Below, one piece after another: positions 1-10,491 of a DNA stretch of 64,000 nucleotides. The stretch comes from Achromobacter sp. MFA1 R4 (lineage in GTDB: Bacteria; Pseudomonadota; Gammaproteobacteria; Burkholderiales; Burkholderiaceae_B): contig NZ_LT707065.1 of assembly GCF_900156745.1 (NCBI RefSeq), positions 5,344,086-5,408,085 of the forward strand, in the 5' to 3' direction. The notes beneath the pieces were generated by a model, which had not been told where the DNA came from, made no database searches, and saw only the letters and a list, made by a program, of their open reading frames with translations. Numbering within the stretch: the stretch's first letter is position 1; each line of letters starts with the position of its first letter. The position numbers and the translations under genes were made by a program.

Positions 1-234
1 ACCGTCGCCTGGGGCGGCGTGGTGGCGCCCAAGGGCACGCCCGACGACGTGGTGGCCTCGCTGAACGCCGCCGTCCAGAAGGCGCTGCAGGCGCCGGAAG
101 TGCGCCAGGGCCTGGCCACGCTGGGCGCCGAACCGGCCACCGGCTCCCCCGCCGACTTCAAGAAGCTGATCGATCGTGAAACCGCCAAATGGCAGCAGAT
201 CATCGACACGGCCGGCATCGAAAAGCTCGACTGA
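1..234 (+). CDS. Bug/TctC-family periplasmic solute receptor, 3' end only
   Basis: The reading frame is open from the first base and reads TVAWGGVVAPKGTP before the internal GTG at 19, so this is the C-terminal part of a gene that starts outside the window. The segments VAPKGTPDDVVASLNAAV and GSPADFKKLIDRETAKW followed by a closing II.TAGI.KLD are the usual C-terminal blocks of Bug receptors, the binding proteins abundant in Bordetella and relatives. Only about 78 residues are visible, so the ligand cannot be named. The stop lies 9 bp before a D-aminoacylase gene on the same strand, so an N-acyl amino acid or related carboxylate is a reasonable guess for the ligand. Confidence 0.85.
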   Translation, partial: TVAWGGVVAPKGTPDDVVASLNAAVQKALQAPEVRQGLATLGAEPATGSPADFKKLIDRETAKWQQIIDTAGIEKLD

Positions 235-243
235 GCCAGCGTC

Positions 244-1695
244 ATGACGGCAGACACCTTGCAGGCTGACTTCATCGTCGCGGGCGCAACGCTCATCGAC
301 GGATCGGGCGGGCCCGCGCGCCAGGGCGACCTGGCCGTGCGCGGCGGGCGCATCGCGGCGGTGGGCGGCTTTGCCCACCCGGACGGCGTACCGGTCATCG
401 ACGGGCGGGGCCAGGTCCTGGCGCCGGGTTTCATCGACTCGCACACCCACGACGATGGTTACCTGCTGGCCCATCCCGACATGCGGCCCAAGGTGTCGCA
501 GGGCATCACCACCGTCGTCACCGGCAACTGCGGGATCAGCCTGGCGCCCCTGTCCCGCACCCAGGTCCCGCAGCCGCTGGACCTGCTGGGGCCGCCGGAG
601 CTGTTCCGCTTTGACACCTTCCGCGCCTGGATGGACGCGCTGCGGGCCACGCCCGCGGCCGTCAACGTGATTCCGCTGGTGGGCCACACCACGTTGCGCG
701 TCGCCGTCATGGACGACACCGCGCGCGCGGCCAACGGCGCCGAACGGGCCGCCATGCGCGCGCTGCTGCAGGAAGCGCTGGATGCCGGCGCGTTCGGCGT
801 GTCCACGGGCACGTTCTATCCGCCGGCCAGCGCCGCGCCCACCGACGAGATCGTCGACGTGTGCCTGCCGCTGCGCGGCCGCGCCGGGATCTACGCCACC
901 CACCTGCGCGACGAGGCCGACCACATCGTGCCCGCCATGGAAGAGGCGCTGCACATCGGCCGCGAGATCGACTGCCGCGTCGTCTTCTCGCACCACAAGC
1001 TGGCGGGCGAACGCAACCACGGCCGCACCCGCGAAACGCTGGACCTCATCAGCCGCGCGGCGGCCTCGCAGCCCGTCTGCCTGGACTGCCATCCCTACCC
1101 CGCCACGTCGACCATGCTGCGGCTGGACCGCGCGCGGCTCGCCAGCCGCACGATGATCACGTGGTCCAAGGGCTACCCGGACGCAACCGGCCGCGACTTC
1201 AGCGACGTCATGGCCGAGCTGGGCCTGGACGACGAGGCGGCCGTCGCCAGGCTGGCGCCCGCCGGCGCCATCTACTTCCTGATGGACCCGGCCGACGTCA
1301 AGCGCATCTTTGCCCATCCGCTGACCATGGTCGGCTCGGACGGCCTGCCCTTCGATCCCCATCCGCACCCGCGCCAATGGGGCACCTTCACCAACGTGCT
1401 GCGCACCCTCGTGCGCGAACAGCAGTTGCTGACGCTCGAATCCGCCATCCACAAAATGACCGGACTGGCGGCCGCCCAATACGGCGTCGCCGGCCGCGGC
1501 CTGCTGCGAGAGGGGTATCATGCCGATCTGGTGCTGTTCGATCCCGCCACCGTCACTGACGCGGCCACTTTTTCAGCTCCCATTCAGGCAAGCCGGGGCA
1601 TCCACGCCGTGTGGGTCAATGGCAGGCAGGTCTGGGACGGGGAACGGACGAGCGCCGAACGCCCGGGCCAGGTCCTGACGCCCGGTGATGCATGA
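244..1695 (+). CDS. N-acyl-D-amino-acid deacylase (D-aminoacylase), amidohydrolase superfamily
   Basis: This 483-aa protein belongs to the zinc amidohydrolases that release free D-amino acids from N-acyl-D-amino acids in the cytoplasm. The N-terminal beta-sandwich strand reads ADFIVAGATLIDGSG, followed by the metal-binding SHTHDD motif near residue 65 and TGNCGIS, whose cysteine is residue 96. That is the position of the metal-bridging cysteine in characterised D-aminoacylases. Further family blocks are HLRDEADHI, FSHHK and the SDGLPFDPHPHPR segment with the catalytic aspartate. The length is normal for the family. It lies 9 bp after the Bug receptor and runs into the racemase gene, so the three look like one operon for uptake, deacylation and racemisation of D-amino acid derivatives. 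Dihydropyrimidinase-like activity is the alternative but is less likely given C96. Confidence 0.88.
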   Translation: MTADTLQADFIVAGATLIDGSGGPARQGDLAVRGGRIAAVGGFAHPDGVPVIDGRGQVLAPGFIDSHTHDDGYLLAHPDMRPKVSQGITTVVTGNCGISLAPLSRTQVPQPLDLLGPPELFRFDTFRAWMDALRATPAAVNVIPLVGHTTLRVAVMDDTARAANGAERAAMRALLQEALDAGAFGVSTGTFYPPASAAPTDEIVDVCLPLRGRAGIYATHLRDEADHIVPAMEEALHIGREIDCRVVFSHHKLAGERNHGRTRETLDLISRAAASQPVCLDCHPYPATSTMLRLDRARLASRTMITWSKGYPDATGRDFSDVMAELGLDDEAAVARLAPAGAIYFLMDPADVKRIFAHPLTMVGSDGLPFDPHPHPRQWGTFTNVLRTLVREQQLLTLESAIHKMTGLAAAQYGVAGRGLLREGYHADLVLFDPATVTDAATFSAPIQASRGIHAVWVNGRQVWDGERTSAERPGQVLTPGDA

Positions 1696-1711
1696 GCACG
1701 GAGTACATAAA

Positions 1712-2455
1712 GTGAAGACGTTTTCCCAGGGCTGCTACCTGGGTGTATTGGGCGGGATGGGGCCCATGGCCGGCGCGGCCTTTGCCCTCCGCCTGGCGGC
1801 GCTGACCCCCGCCACGATCGACCAGCAACACATTCCCACGCTGTTGCGCAACGATCCCCGCATTCCCGACCGCTCCAGCGCCTACATGGCGGGCGGCGAG
1901 AACCCCCTGCCCCACATGGTGGACGGCGTGCGCTTCCTGGAACAGGCCGGCGCCCAGCTCATCGCCATCCCGTGCAACACGGCCCATCTGTGGTTCGACG
2001 AGATCGCCGCGTCCACGCCGCTGCCGGTGCTGCACATCATCGAAGCCGTCATCGAAGACCTGCGCCGCCTGGGCCTGCCCAGCGGCCGCATCGGCCTGAT
2101 GGGCACCGCCGCCACGCTCAAGCTCGGCCTCTACCAGCGCCACCTTCAGGCCCAGGGCTACGAATGCATCGTGCCCGATGACGACGAAGTCGAACGCTAC
2201 TGCATGGGCTCGATCCGCGCCGTCAAAGGCAACCAGCTCGAAGACGCCTTCGCACCCGCCGCCGAATGCATCGCCCGCCTGAAGGCGCGCGGCGCCGACG
2301 CCGTGGTGCTGGGCTGCACCGAGCTGCCCCTCGCCGTCCCGCACGCCCTGCGCGCCAGCCTGGGCGTGACGCTGACCGACTCCATCGACGCCCTCGCCCG
2401 CGCCGCGATCGCGCATTACCAGGCCGACCAGCCGGAACAACGCATCGCGGCCTGA
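1712..2455 (+). CDS. Aspartate/glutamate racemase family protein
   Basis: This PLP-independent racemase interconverts L- and D-forms of an acidic or related amino acid through two cysteines. Both are visible, in IPCNTAH and in VLGCTELPLA, together with the N-terminal GVLGGMGPMAGAAF block. The preferred start is the GTG at 1712, because GGAG at 1701-1704 lies at good spacing, giving 247 aa. An ATG at 1688, overlapping the stop of the previous gene, would add eight residues. The gene is tightly coupled to the D-aminoacylase, which implies that the D-amino acid released there is racemised here. The exact substrate (Asp, Glu or another) cannot be told from sequence. Confidence 0.85.
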   Translation: MKTFSQGCYLGVLGGMGPMAGAAFALRLAALTPATIDQQHIPTLLRNDPRIPDRSSAYMAGGENPLPHMVDGVRFLEQAGAQLIAIPCNTAHLWFDEIAASTPLPVLHIIEAVIEDLRRLGLPSGRIGLMGTAATLKLGLYQRHLQAQGYECIVPDDDEVERYCMGSIRAVKGNQLEDAFAPAAECIARLKARGADAVVLGCTELPLAVPHALRASLGVTLTDSIDALARAAIAHYQADQPEQRIAA

Positions 2456-2490
2456 AGACGGCGCAATGCCGCCGCCTGGCGAGCCATACG

Positions 2491-2519
2491 AAAAAAAAGG
2501 CGCATCTTCCGATGCGCCT
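2491..2519 (-). terminator. Rho-independent terminator of the liv operon
   Basis: A 9-bp perfect inverted repeat, AGGCGCATC at 2498-2506 and GATGCGCCT at 2511-2519 with a TTCC loop, is followed on the minus strand by eight Us (the A-run at 2491-2498). It lies 22 bp beyond the livF stop codon. It may also slow plus-strand transcription from the racemase gene, but it has no T-run in that direction. Confidence 0.85.
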
Positions 2520-2540
2520 GCTTCCTTCGCGGGGAAGACG

Positions 2541-3241
2541 TCAACCGCCCAGATACGCCTTGCGGACCTGGTCGTTGACCAGCAAATTCGCGCCGGTGTC
2601 CTGCAACACCACGCGCCCGTTCTCCAGCACGTAGCCGCGGTCGGCCACGCCCAATGCCTTGTTCGCGTTCTGCTCGACCAGGAACACGGTCACGCCCTGT
2701 TCGCGGATCTCGCGGATGATGTCGAAGATCTGCGCAATGACCAGCGGCGCCAGGCCCAGCGTGGGCTCGTCGAGCAGCAACAGGCGCGGACGGGTCATCA
2801 GCGCACGGCCGATCGCCAGCATCTGCTGCTCGCCGCCGGACATCAGGCCCGCGCGCTGGCTGGCACGCTCTTTCAAGCGCGGAAACAGGCCATAGACATG
2901 GTCGATGCCCGCCTGGATCTCGTCGCGCTTGGCGAAAAAGCCCCCCATCATCAGGTTCTCGGCGACCGTCAGGTCCTTGAACACGCGCCGGCCTTCAGGC
3001 GAAATGGCGATGCCACTGCGCATGATGTGGTGCGTTTCCTTGTGGGTGATGTCCTCGCCCTCGAACGTGATCTTGCCCTCGCGGGCCCGGGGGTTGCCGC
3101 AGACCGTCATCAGCAGCGTCGTCTTGCCCGCGCCGTTGGCGCCGATCAGCGTGACGATCTCGCCCTTGTTGACTTCCACCGACACGCCATTGAGCGCCTG
3201 GATGGCGCCATAGTAGGTGTGTATGTTTTCCAGCTTGAGCA

Positions 3242-3245
<4 letters not shown>
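2541..3245 (-). CDS. livF: Branched-chain amino acid ABC transporter ATP-binding protein LivF
   Basis: One of the two ATPases that power the LivHM permease at the cytoplasmic face. The start is the ATG at 3243-3245, which overlaps the livG stop by four bases, giving 234 aa, the usual LivF length. Walker A is GANGAGKTTLL, the signature is MSGGEQQMLAIGRAL and Walker B is LLLLDEPTLGL. The N-terminus MMLKLENIHTYYGAI is typical of LivF. It is the last gene of livJHMGF and is followed at once by a terminator. The open frame continues upstream of this start within livG, but that extension has no ABC homology and is discarded. Confidence 0.95.
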
Positions 3246-5240
<1,995 letters not shown>

Positions 5241-5241
<1 letters not shown>

Positions 5242-6167
5242 CAGACTTTTTCCACCTCAGGTTTGCCCAGCAGCCCGGTGGGACGGAACAGCAGAATCAG
5301 GACCAGCAGCGAGAACGCCACGATGTCCTTGTACTGTGACGAGATATAGGCGGCCGCGAAGGTTTCGGCCAGGCCCAGCAACACGCCGCCCAGCATGGCG
5401 CCGGGGATGCTGCCGATGCCGCCCAGCACCGCCGCCGTGAAGGCCTTGATGCCGGCCAGAAAGCCGATGAAGGGATTGAGCTTGCCGATGGTGATGGCGA
5501 TCAACACGCCGCCCACCGCCGCCAGGATCGCGCCCATCACGAACGTGAACGAGATCACGCGGTTGGTGTCGATGCCCAGCAGGTTGGCCATGTGCATGTC
5601 CTGCGAGCAGGCGCGCGACGCGCGTCCCATGCGGGAATACTTGATGAACAGCGTCAGCGCCACCATCAGCACCACCGTCACGACGATGATCATGATGCGC
5701 GAGTACGGCACCGTCACGTCGAAGTCCGTACCCATCTGGAACTGCACGGCGCCGGACACCAGCGCGGGCACGGCCATGTCGCGTGCGCCCTGGCCGAGCG
5801 CCACCCAATTCTGCAGGAAGATCGACATGCCGATGGCGGAAATCAGCGCCACCAGGCGGGGGCTGCCGCGCACCGGCCGGTACGCGACGCGTTCGACCGA
5901 AAAACCGTAGATGCCGGTAACGGCGATGGCCACGAGCAGCATGGTGGCGATGATGAACGGCATGGGCAGGCCGCTGCCGGTGCCGATGGCCGTCAAGGTG
6001 ACCAGGCCCACATAGGCGCCGATCATGTAGATTTCGCCGTGGGCGAAGTTGATCATACCGATGATGCCGTAGACCATTGTGTAGCCGATGGCGATCAGCG
6101 CATAGATCGCTCCCAGGGACAATCCGTTGAAGAATTGCTGGGTAAGTTGGGGTATGAGGTCAGACAT
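5241..6167 (-). CDS. livH: Branched-chain amino acid ABC transporter permease LivH
   Basis: The second inner-membrane permease subunit, 308 aa, with eight or so membrane segments. The family block [20 protein letters not shown] is near the N-terminus and the EAA-like loop [19 protein letters not shown] contacts the ATPase. It is preceded by a 191-bp gap after livJ, which leaves room for a separate promoter or for processing that allows more receptor than permease to be made. No obvious hairpin was found there. Confidence 0.95.
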
Positions 6168-6358
6168 GATTCTCTTGCTCCAAATGGTTCCGGCCCCGGT
6201 AGTGAGACCCGGAGCCGGAAACCTGGGCGTATTTCATAAGGGCCTGTGATCGCCGCCTTGCCGGCCGCACAGCGCTTTTGGCGCATCGCTACGCGGATTA
6301 CGGCAAGACGGAGACGACAGGCCCTACACACCGGCGACGCGCCGGCGGGATCGCGTGT

Positions 6359-7474
6359 TTACAGCTGGGTCTTCTTTCCGTTCTTGTCCCACTTGTAGAC
6401 GGCGAACTCAAAGTCCTTCAGGTCGCCCTTGGCATCGTATTCGACCTTGCCGATGCCGGTGTTGAAGGTGGTCTTGTGCATGTAGTCCGCGACCTTGGCC
6501 GGGTCTTCGCCGACCGCGTTGATGCTGTCGACAAGGATCTGGACCGCGGCGTAGGCCGGCATCTGGAAGGCGCCGTCCGGATCGCGCTTGGCGTCCTTGA
6601 AGGCCTTGACGATGGCTTCGTTGCCCGGCAGCTTGGTGAAGTCAGCCGGCAGCGTGACCAGCAGGCCATCGATGGCCGGGCCGGCGATGGCCACCAGATC
6701 CTGGTTGGCCGTGCCTTCCGGGCCCATGAACTGGACGGTCAGGCCCTGTTCACGCGACTGGCGCAGCAACAGGCCCAGTTCGGGGTGGTAGCCGCCGAAA
6801 TAGACCAGGTCCACGCCCGCGGACTTCAGTTTGGTGATGATGGCCGAGTAATCGCTGTCGCCGACGTTGATGCCTTCGAACAGCGCGACGTTGACGTTCT
6901 GCTTGGCAAGCGCGTCCTTGACCTGGGTGGCCACGCCCGAACCGTAGGTCTGCTTGTCGTGCAGGACGGCGACCTTCTTGGGCTTGAGCGTCTTGGCGAT
7001 GTAGTTGGCGGCGTACGGACCTTGCTGGTCGTCGCGGCCGATGGTGCGGAAGAAGAAGTGCGGCTTGATGGTGTCGGTAACCAGCGGCGACGTGGCGCCC
7101 GGGGTGATGCCAACGATGCCCTCTTCTTCATAGACCTTCACGGCGGCGACCGTCACGCCCGAGCACGCATGGGCCACGGCGAACTTGGCGCCGGAATTGA
7201 CCACGCGGTTGGCCGCGGGCACGGCCTGCTTGGGTTCGCAGCCGTCGTCGATCAGGATGGGTTCGAGCTTCTTGCCCTTGACGCCGCCCTTGGCATTGAT
7301 GGTCTCGATGGCGGTCAGCGCGCCGGCCTGGATCTGGTCGCCGTATTGGGTATTGGGACCGGTCATGGGCTGGGGAATGCCGATCTTGATCGTGTCGGCG
7401 GCGTGCGCGGCGCCAGCCAAGGCAAGGGCCCCAAGCGCCATGGCTACCGGGGTAAGGCGATTCAGAAACTTCAT
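6359..7474 (-). CDS. livJ: Branched-chain amino acid ABC transporter substrate-binding protein (LivJ-like)
   Basis: A periplasmic receptor of 371 aa that delivers Leu/Ile/Val-type amino acids to LivHM. The start is ATG 7472-7474, which gives a clean signal peptide of 25 residues ending GAAHA before ADTIKIG. An in-frame upstream codon at 7516 would spoil the signal. Receptor blocks are IGIPQPMTGPNTQYGDQ, AAVKVYEEEGIVGITPGATSP, FFRTIGRDDQQG and VAVLHDKQTYGSGVA. It heads the livJHMGF operon. A strongly similar paralogue lies 7 kb away at 13683-14810, so the permease may be shared by two receptors of different specificity. Confidence 0.93.
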   Translation of the reverse strand: MKFLNRLTPVAMALGALALAGAAHAADTIKIGIPQPMTGPNTQYGDQIQAGALTAIETINAKGGVKGKKLEPILIDDGCEPKQAVPAANRVVNSGAKFAVAHACSGVTVAAVKVYEEEGIVGITPGATSPLVTDTIKPHFFFRTIGRDDQQGPYAANYIAKTLKPKKVAVLHDKQTYGSGVATQVKDALAKQNVNVALFEGINVGDSDYSAIITKLKSAGVDLVYFGGYHPELGLLLRQSREQGLTVQFMGPEGTANQDLVAIAGPAIDGLLVTLPADFTKLPGNEAIVKAFKDAKRDPDGAFQMPAYAAVQILVDSINAVGEDPAKVADYMHKTTFNTGIGKVEYDAKGDLKDFEFAVYKWDKNGKKTQL

Positions 7475-8020
7475 GCGGAGTTCTCCAGCGAGGTTTTGAG
7501 CGGCTCTGTCCAACACGGGTTATCGGGAGAGTACCCCTTTGTCCGCATTGCCCGTCGCCGGCTTCTTGGGCAAAAACACGGTGTGGGCGGTATTCTGAAA
7601 GCAAGCCGTCATACTGTCACTGCGTGTAATCCCCAATATTTTGTCAGGGCCTTTTATTCGGGACGGATAGCGGCCGCAAGTCCGTGAATTCCTTGGATAA
7701 ATCGCAAAAATTCCTGCTTCGATGACTGGTGAAAAAACGATATCTATGCTTGCGTCTTCCGCTTGTGCCAGGGATGGGCGATTAAATATACGTAGCTATA
7801 CGTAGTTATACGCAGCGATTAATACGTCGTTTAATCTCGCATTTAAATACAGTACTTACGCGGGTCTTACACAGCCCTTGCACAACGTGCTGCATCGCAC
7901 CTGATTAATGCACACGTTAATAATGCAATGCCTGTGCGGCGCACCAATATAAAAACGCGCGCCCCGGCATGAAAACATGCCATGGGCGCGCGCATGAACG
8001 GCGCCAGACGATGCGCGGGC
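7475..8020. other. Intergenic region with an AT-rich core between livJ and yhhQ
   Basis: About 545 bp without a supported gene. The livJ-proximal part should hold the liv promoter (reading leftwards). The segment from about 7700 to 7930 is markedly AT-rich against the GC-rich background and contains three tandem 10-bp repeats, described separately. It ends at the stop side of the yhhQ-type gene. No confident promoter hexamers could be assigned. Confidence 0.5.
7788..7817. repeat. Three tandem 10-bp direct repeats (ATACGTAGCT type)
   Basis: Consecutive units are ATACGTAGCT (7788-7797), ATACGTAGTT (7798-7807) and ATACGCAGCG (7808-7817). The related motif ATTAATACGTCG follows directly. The spacing of about one helical turn would place each copy on the same face of the DNA, as in cooperative operator arrays. 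The array is some 310 bp upstream of livJ and about 200 bp beyond the stop of the yhhQ-type gene, so livJ is the more likely target. No binding protein can be named. Confidence 0.6.
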
Positions 8021-8575
8021 CTAGGCGTTCGCGGGCCGCGCCAGATTCCACATCAACGCGCGAAACGGCGCCAGCATGCTGATATTGACCGCCAGCTTGA
8101 TCGCCAGGTCGCCCAGCATCCACGTCACCCAGGGCGCCCCGCTCGCCGCGAACGCCACGCTGAAGAACACCGCCGTGTCCAGGATCGCGCCCAGCACGCC
8201 CGACGCCAGCGGCGCACGCCACCAGCGCTGGTCGCGCAACCGGTCGAACACCTGGATGTCGACGAGCTGCGCACCCAGATAGGCCAGGCCCGAGGCCAGC
8301 GCGATGCGCGGCGACGCCACCCAGACCGACACCACCAGCGCGGCCGCAAAGCCGAACCACACCACGCGCCGGGCCGCGGCCGGCCCGAAGCGGCGGTTCA
8401 GGACGTCGGTGACCAGGAACGCCACCGGATATGACAGCCCGCCCCAGGTCAGCCAATCATTGAGCGGCACCTGGACCAGGATATTGGAGCCCACCACGAC
8501 GGCCAGCATGCACAGCACCGAGATCCCGAACTGGGTACGGCTCATGGCGGGAAAGCGCGCAACGTCCGCGGTCAT
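8021..8575 (-). CDS. VUT-family queuosine precursor transporter (YhhQ-like)
   Basis: A 184-aa integral membrane protein with about six membrane segments, of the family that imports 7-cyano-7-deazaguanine (preQ0) or preQ1 for queuosine tRNA modification. Family blocks are SYPVAFLVTDVLNRRFGPAAARRVVW near residues 45-70, ASGLAYLGAQLVDIQVFDRLR and LGAILDTAVFFSVAF. The start at ATG 8573-8575 is preceded on its strand by GGGGAG at good spacing, while an internal ATG ten codons later is possible. The gene stands alone. It is oriented away from ugpB, so the two share the 8576-9109 promoter region. Confidence 0.87.
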   Translation of the reverse strand: MTADVARFPAMSRTQFGISVLCMLAVVVGSNILVQVPLNDWLTWGGLSYPVAFLVTDVLNRRFGPAAARRVVWFGFAAALVVSVWVASPRIALASGLAYLGAQLVDIQVFDRLRDQRWWRAPLASGVLGAILDTAVFFSVAFAASGAPWVTWMLGDLAIKLAVNISMLAPFRALMWNLARPANA

Positions 8576-8785
8576 TTGCCCCACTCCCCGGCCAGCGCCG
8601 TCCGCGCCGCCGCGCGAGCCGCCAAAGTGTCGTCTTGCCGCGACTGACGCGCGCAAGCCACACCGTCTTCGATGTTCCGTGCCTTGGCCGCGAACCTGCC
8701 CGCGCGCGAGCGCGCAAGCGCGCTGCCGCAGGGCGCGGCAGCAAGCCCGCCGGCCGCCGTCCAGGCGCCCCGGGCATCCTGGTTT

Positions 8786-8807
8786 ATGTCAATGACATGA
8801 CGGTCAT
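8786..8807. promoter_or_regulatory. Two overlapping palindromes, candidate operator
   Basis: ATGTCA-A-TGACAT (8786-8798) is a perfect 6+1+6 palindrome. It overlaps ATGAC-G-GTCAT (8797-8807), a perfect 5+1+5 palindrome with the same TGAC/GTCA half-site. Four half-sites thus lie within 22 bp. The array is about 210 bp upstream of the yhhQ-type start and 300 bp upstream of ugpB. It resembles a dimer-of-dimers operator, but the regulator is unknown. Confidence 0.45.
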
Positions 8808-9016
8808 AGGCGGCGCATACTCTGCCGGGCCGGCCCGCCGCCCGACGGGCCGGGGCGCCGCAGATGCCGCCCTTGCCGCCCTTGCCGATGAACGCAATCG
8901 AAAGTTCGTTTTTCATAGGCGGCGATTGTAATCGGTCGAATTCCCGGGCAAAGCGGATACAAAATGTTCGTTCGCGCCTGAAACGCGCAATTTGACAGGC
9001 GTTTGTAGGGATGTGA

Positions 9017-9034
9017 AAGTCACGGTTTTGTCAC
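9017..9034 (+). promoter_or_regulatory. Candidate Pho box of the ugp operon
   Basis: The sequence AAGTCAC-GGTT-TTGTCAC has two 7-bp direct repeats separated by four bases, the 7-4-7 layout of a PhoB box (consensus CTGTCAT-N4-CTGTCAT). TTGTCAC matches well and AAGTCAC moderately. It lies 76 bp before the ugpB start, and CATAAG at 9043-9048 could serve as the -10 element about nine bases downstream. PhoB control of ugp is known in E. coli. Its operation here is inferred from this match. Confidence 0.5.
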
Positions 9035-9109
9035 AAACAATTCATAAGGTGTCGTGTTTCATGCGGCCGGACACCCCGTTCGCAACACGCCCAACTGGAG
9101 AACCCATTT

Positions 9110-10423
9110 ATGCGATCCCACCGTATTGCCCTGACATTTGCCGCCATCATGACGGCTTTCGCCGGCGCTTCCGCGCATGCGGCCACCGAGATCCAGTTCT
9201 GGCATTCGATGGAAGGCGCCCTGGGCGACCGCGTCAATGGCCTGGTCGATGAATTCAACAAGAAAAACCCCGACTACCAGGTCAAGGCCATCTACAAGGG
9301 CAACTACGGTGAATCCATGAACGCCGGCATCGCCGCGTTCCGCGCCGGCAACGCCCCGGACATCCTGCAGGTCTTCGAAGTCGGCACCGCCACCATGATG
9401 TACGCCAAGGGCGCCATCAAGCCGGTGCAGCAGATGTCCGAAGAAGCCGGCAACCCGATCGACCCGAAGGAATTCATCGGCGCCGTGGCCGGTTATTACT
9501 CGTCGGCCGACGGCAAGCTGGTGTCGATGCCCTTCAACAGCTCGACCGTGGTCTTCTACTACAACAAGGACGCCTTCAAGAAGGCCGGCCTGGACGCCGA
9601 CAATCCGCCCAAGACCTGGGAAGAGCTGGCCGCTGCCGGCCAGAAGCTGAAGGCCGCGGGCCAGGAATGCGGCTACACCACGTCCTGGCCGTCGTGGACC
9701 CAGCTCGAGACCTTCTCGGCCTGGCATAACGTGCCGTACGCCACCAAGGACAACGGCTTCGGCGGCCTGGATGCGCGCATCGCCATCAACACCCCGCTGC
9801 ACGTGCGTCACCTGGAAAACCTCGCCAAGCTGGGCAAGGAAGGCATCTTCATGTACGGCGGCCGCGGCGACGAGCCCAACTCGCTCTTCATCAGCGGCAA
9901 GTGCGCCATGATCACCGGCTCGTCCGGCCTGCGCGCCAACATCGCCAAGAACGCCAAGTTCGAATTCGGCACCTCCACGCTGCCCTACTACGCCGACGTC
10001 AAGGGCGCGCCGCAGAACACCATCATCGGCGGCGCCTCGCTGTGGGTCTTCGCCAACAAGAAGCCCGAGGTCTACAAGGGCGTGACCGAATTCTTCAAGT
10101 TCCTGGCCAGCCCGGAAATCGCCGCCCGCTGGCACCAGCAGACCGGCTACGTGCCCGTCACCAAGGCCGCCTACGAGCTGACCAAGAAGGAAGGCTTCTA
10201 CGACAAGAACCCGGGCACCGAAGTCGGCGTCAAGCAGCTCAACGTCGAAACCACCGCCCAATCGCGCGGCCTGCGCCTGGGCTTCCTGCCGCAGATCCGC
10301 GAAATCGAAGACGCCGAAATCGAACGCATCGTGTCGGGCAAGGTCTCGGCCAAGGACGGCGCCGAGAACATCGTCAAGCGCGGCAACGAGTTGCTGGAAA
10401 AGTTCGAGAAGAGTGTAAAGTAA
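9110..10423 (+). CDS. ugpB: sn-Glycerol-3-phosphate ABC transporter substrate-binding protein UgpB
   Basis: A periplasmic receptor of 437 aa that binds glycerol-3-phosphate and glycerophosphodiesters. The start ATG has GGAG at 9098-9101 and gives a signal peptide of 24 residues ending SAHA. The UgpB blocks TEIQFWHSMEGALGDRVN, GNYGESMNAGIAAFRAGNAPDILQVFEVGTATMM and YKGVTEFFKFLASPEIAARWHQQTGYVPVT are all present. The gene heads ugpBAEC and is separated from ugpA by 225 bp containing a strong stem-loop, which should favour more receptor than permease. A Pho-box-like element lies upstream. Confidence 0.95.
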   Translation: MRSHRIALTFAAIMTAFAGASAHAATEIQFWHSMEGALGDRVNGLVDEFNKKNPDYQVKAIYKGNYGESMNAGIAAFRAGNAPDILQVFEVGTATMMYAKGAIKPVQQMSEEAGNPIDPKEFIGAVAGYYSSADGKLVSMPFNSSTVVFYYNKDAFKKAGLDADNPPKTWEELAAAGQKLKAAGQECGYTTSWPSWTQLETFSAWHNVPYATKDNGFGGLDARIAINTPLHVRHLENLAKLGKEGIFMYGGRGDEPNSLFISGKCAMITGSSGLRANIAKNAKFEFGTSTLPYYADVKGAPQNTIIGGASLWVFANKKPEVYKGVTEFFKFLASPEIAARWHQQTGYVPVTKAAYELTKKEGFYDKNPGTEVGVKQLNVETTAQSRGLRLGFLPQIREIEDAEIERIVSGKVSAKDGAENIVKRGNELLEKFEKSVK

Positions 10424-10491
10424 CGCCCTTTCGCGCGATCTGACCGCCGCCTTGTCAATCGGCATTTTCCATGTCGCGACAAGGACTTACG

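Larger units (their letters stand above)
8576..9109. other. Divergent promoter region between yhhQ-type gene and ugpB
   Basis: A 534-bp non-coding region. The left two thirds are very GC-rich and carry a pair of overlapping palindromes at 8786-8807. The right third, from about 8930, is AT-richer and holds the candidate Pho box at 9017-9034 and the ribosome-binding site CTGGAG just before the ugpB start. Short open frames here have no family resemblance and are not called. Confidence 0.5.

Noticed and set aside
8021..9110. Several short frames (60 to 160 codons) in both strands around the yhhQ-type gene and the ugp promoter
   Set aside because: Arg/Ala/Pro-rich translations typical of GC-rich non-coding frames, without starts at proper spacing from a ribosome-binding site.
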